DNA of 64,000 bases, from the NCBI GenBank assembly GCA_030435675.1, contig CM059625.1:992001-1056000 (forward strand), read 5' to 3'. A model generated the notes under the pieces. The model saw nothing but the letters and a program-made list of their open reading frames with translations, was not told where the DNA came from and did not search any database. Of the stretch, positions 60,945 through 64,000 are shown piece by piece; the stretch's first letter is position 1, and every line of letters starts with the position of its first letter. This stretch comes from Steinernema hermaphroditum. Its lineage: Eukaryota > Nematoda > Chromadorea > Rhabditida > Steinernematidae. The position numbers and the translations under genes are program-made.

Positions 60945-62774
60945 CGACCACTGGGTTAAGTAAAAGGGATAAGTAGCAAGAAGCACACAAAAACGGCACG
61001 CACGAAGAATAGCTATTTCCACACGATCGGGTTAAATTGTGATTACTTCGCACTTGCGGCTGTCATGCACCTGAATGTCGGGAAAACTTTCGAAATGGAC
61101 CCTTCCAATTGATACATTCACAAAAAGTGTGCGCACTAAATAGGTTTTTTGTCTGTGTGGGTAAATTATCCAGTTAATCGAGCGGTATAAACAATCTGAA
61201 GACGAATGAGAAGTAGTACGAGAGGAGAGGGACATGAGCAGGGGGCTGGCGGAACCGACCCTTTCGCTATAAACAACGACTTAGTCAAATTGGAGAACAT
61301 TGACAAGAGGTGGTTTGAATAAAGTCATATGGCGGCAAACCCCATTTGTCATTGTCATGGGTGATTGAGAATGTAGAATCCACACGTAATAGTGAGCTAT
61401 ATTTTTGGTTGTGGTTAACGTTTGAACACATTGGGAATTGCAGCAATTTTCCCAGGATTTACTTTCTCGGGGGTCATTCGCCTACGAAACCTATTCCCTG
61501 TTCTACATTGCACATCTAGCTCTTGGCCGATGAACTACTACTGTCGAGGTACTTTATGGAGTGGTTCATATTCTGACGCATGTGCAGCAGACCGCAAAAT
61601 AAGTCCTACAGACGAAATTTTTGTTAGACGTTGTTCCAACCGAACAAAAGCCAGAAGACAGACAAATATTATATCAATGCTGAATGCCAGAAGCCAATAA
61701 GAGTCGGGAGTCTACATCAGTACGAGAATTCATTGACTACGGCTATAGAATCGGCCTTTTCGTAAAAGCAAAAGCACGGGGAAGGACTCCTGTTTTAGTC
61801 AAGCATCTTGTCGTGGTTTCAAGGTGTCATATGCGTTATTCTCAAAGATGCATGACTACCCTTTGGCCAAAACTTGTAAACATTCAAAATCATTACAAAG
61901 TCGGTTAGCGGCAGTGCCGACGGGTCGAAAGCAGTGTGCCATTGACGTGAGCTGCGCTCCACGTGCAGCGCTTGCGAACAGAATTATAAACAAAATACAT
62001 ACGTCGGAGCGAGATAAATTTGCCAAATTATTAAAGAACCCACCCGGGTCAGCAGCGTTGCCAAAAAGCAGTCCGACAATGGTTCAGCAGCGGCACAAAG
62101 GGAGATTAAAGCATGAATATTTCATTGTTAGTGCGTTGGAAAAAAGAGATGTTCGGCGCGATTTGTAAAGGTCGTGACAAAAATTGCAGAATTTAAAATG
62201 GGAATTTTATGGAATTCTTGATGTGCGCCTTCCATAGAAACGAACAGCACTTCAAACAGTGACCATTTGTGATTCGTGTGTGTATATGGATTTTTCGTTT
62301 TTTTCACGTTTCTTCAAGAAACCTTATATCATTACCGCTAACAAATGACACTGTGTCGGTTTATGTAGCTCAACTATCGTACGAGCACTACCCGGTCATT
62401 AGTTCAGATGTGCATATCGCAATCGGTCATTCTGCTACATCGTAAAAAATGATACGTTGTTCGCTTCCGAACACTACCAAAAGTTGAACAGAGAACATTT
62501 TTGAGACAAAGAAAAGCTTAAGTTAAGTAACATGATTAGAACAAAGTTGGAAACCATGTTTGCACTTTGCTCTTACGGTTTGATCGCTAATAAGTCCAGC
62601 AGAATTTTTGTGCAGGACTATCACGGAACTTGCTTCGCTAGCACGCAGCAACGGAAGTTCTATTCTTTAACTATTCCATATTCCTTACAGAAAGGCTAAA
62701 TCCAATTGTTTAATAGCGACCCTAAAACTATACATATCGGAGAGAATTGTTGTTACGTCGAAGTGAAAAATGCT
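60945..62774. other. Intergenic, nothing firm seen
   Basis: A few plus-strand frames (61684-62168) are open but lack splice signals and family features. No RNA gene or repeat was recognised. Confidence 0.3.
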
Positions 62775-62938
62775 TTATTTGTCCTCAAGCATCAGCCGAC
62801 CATAGCACAAATCGAGAACACTTTCCCTAGGGAAATGGAGTTCGTACTCTAGAAGAAAGCGATCCCTAAAATCACCGAACTTGTTCTTAAAATAAAACCG
62901 CGGCGAATTGAAACTGCGCATAAACTGGGGCCTACAAT
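62775..62938 (-). CDS. Candidate terminal exon of an unidentified gene
   Basis: After a good acceptor (TTGCTATTGTAG) the minus strand encodes PQFMRSFNSPRFYFKNKFGD and RFLLEYELHFPRESVLDLCY, ending in TAA. The stop codon is embedded in AAATAAAGC, so the poly(A) signal overlaps it. The composition is protein-like. Upstream exons would lie to the right; an open minus-strand frame at 63469-63693 (contains VKNLAEFLLSCGNDCCYIVH) may be one. I do not recognise the protein. Confidence 0.3.
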
Positions 62939-64000
62939 AGCAAGAGTGCCAGCACACAAAGATTATAAAGACACAAATTGCTCTCAGTTTCCCATTAGTT
63001 AACCCTCATGGAGCATTTTCTCAATTAGCCGTCTCCCACTTCCGGATCTATTCCAGTCATCACTTATCTTGCTTGCTTATTTATGGCATCAGCATACTCG
63101 GCGTTCAGCGTCGGCGTCAAAAATGAAAGTAATTTATCATTTGTAAGATGACAAAGAAATAACATATTTCACATTCTTATACGATCGCAGGAAACCGCAC
63201 AAAAGAGTAGTGTGTTCACCTCGCCGAACACCAATGAGACGATTGACGCAAGGGATCGCTCGCGTAAAAGCAATTTATTTCAAATGAACAAGCACAGGAA
63301 GGCCTAAATGGGAAGAGAGGGGAACCGTTTGGCTGAGGGTAATGCAACCCAATTGGATTATTGTGCGCTCAAAAAACAACGTTAATTAGATGTTGGAAAA
63401 ACGTCTGCTGCAGTCAGAGTTAACGCGATATGATGAATGGAAGAGAGGTATGATAGAAATGGTTGATATCAGTATTTACTGTTGGGTCGAAAATTAAAAT
63501 CGGTGAAAGAACAAGCTACTGTGCAGGCAATTCCTGGGGCTATTAGGCGCATGCCATTCGCTGAGTATCTGTAAATCAACAATCCTGACTCGAGGGAGAA
63601 AAGGTTTTGAACCAGCCATTTTTGCCAAGAATGTACTATGTAACAACAATCATTGCCACAGGAAAGCAGGAATTCTGCCAAATTCTTGACCACATCCGGC
63701 CAGATCGTGTGAAATAACCGTAGCAGATAGTTGGCAGATATCTATCGATATTCGATTGAAAGCAAGCAATATCAAGTGGTTCATCAATTTAAACCAGTAT
63801 CACTTAATATCTTAAAACATTTGCTTCACTATATAAGCTGCGTCATCAGAAGCTCTATTTTTAGCGTGCTTTAACGAAGTAGTTCCCAGATCTACCCGCT
63901 AAGGGTGGAAAACAAGATTATCGCACCCGAAAAAGCGGGAATTCTGCACGCGGTAAGTTAATTGGCCGTAAGTAGCACCGTTGAGTGGTGGACCGCACGT
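62939..64000. other. Right end of the window, unexplained
   Basis: Besides the open minus-strand frame at 63469-63693, a short plus-strand stretch near 63905-63952 ends in a donor-like GTAAGT and reads VENKIIAPEKAGILHA. Neither can be linked to a gene inside the window. Confidence 0.25.

Noticed and set aside
1..64000. CRISPR arrays, prophage, integrons or bacterial operons
   Set aside because: Nothing of the kind is present; gene structure is that of an animal nuclear genome and the only regular arrays are the minisatellite arms.

Overview
The window reads as nuclear DNA of an animal, most likely a nematode. Genes are split by GT-AG introns, many only 45-90 bp long, with a few of 2-4 kb. 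AATAAA signals follow stop codons, and no operons with ribosome-binding sites are seen. One predicted protein resembles the nematode CPG4 (chondroitin proteoglycan 4) family. Base composition and compact introns would fit a clade I worm such as a whipworm, but that placement is inference. All gene models were built by eye: reading frames were joined only where donor, acceptor and phase agreed, so most coordinates should hold to within a base or two.

Layout. The 5' end of a Q/M/P/H-rich protein gene leaves the window at base 1 (minus strand). Bases 0.4-8.4 kb hold little that is clearly coding, but include a decayed-looking reading frame at 1.6-2.4 kb and a ~325-bp repeat with an inverted partner at 3.2-4.2 kb. 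A compact cluster follows: a TBC1D15/17-type Rab GTPase-activating protein (+), a secreted GDSL/SGNH-like protein that has lost its catalytic serine (+), and histidine ammonia-lyase (-), the last two meeting tail to tail. The 3.5 kb upstream of histidine ammonia-lyase carry six CACGTG boxes and an inverted, broken copy of part of the next gene, a PLP-dependent threonine/serine ammonia-lyase (-). A tRNA-Gly(GCC) and a SET/NAP-family histone chaperone with an unusual basic tail complete the left half.

Bases 25.4-41.3 kb are almost gene-free: one candidate distal first exon at 27.5 kb, an inverted pair of 16-bp minisatellite arrays at 34.4-35.0 kb and a tRNA-like fragment at 39.9 kb. A FAM89/LURAP1-like gene (+) lies at 41.3-44.9 kb.

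From 46.4 to at least 55.8 kb (perhaps to 60.9 kb) runs a tandem-domain protein tyrosine phosphatase gene (-). Its second domain has lost the catalytic cysteine, and both domains lack the WPD aspartate. A five-exon secreted CPG4-like gene lies on the opposite strand inside its 3.9-kb intron. Three candidate first exons end in the same phase, suggesting alternative promoters. The last 3 kb are mostly unexplained, apart from a possible terminal exon at 62.8 kb.

Functional links are limited. The two neighbouring ammonia-lyases both release ammonium from amino acids (histidine; threonine or serine). The other genes cover Rab/membrane traffic, chromatin, extracellular matrix and phosphotyrosine signalling or scaffolding. 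I saw no new multi-gene system; the most unusual items are the degenerate enzymes, the pseudogene and the repeat structures.
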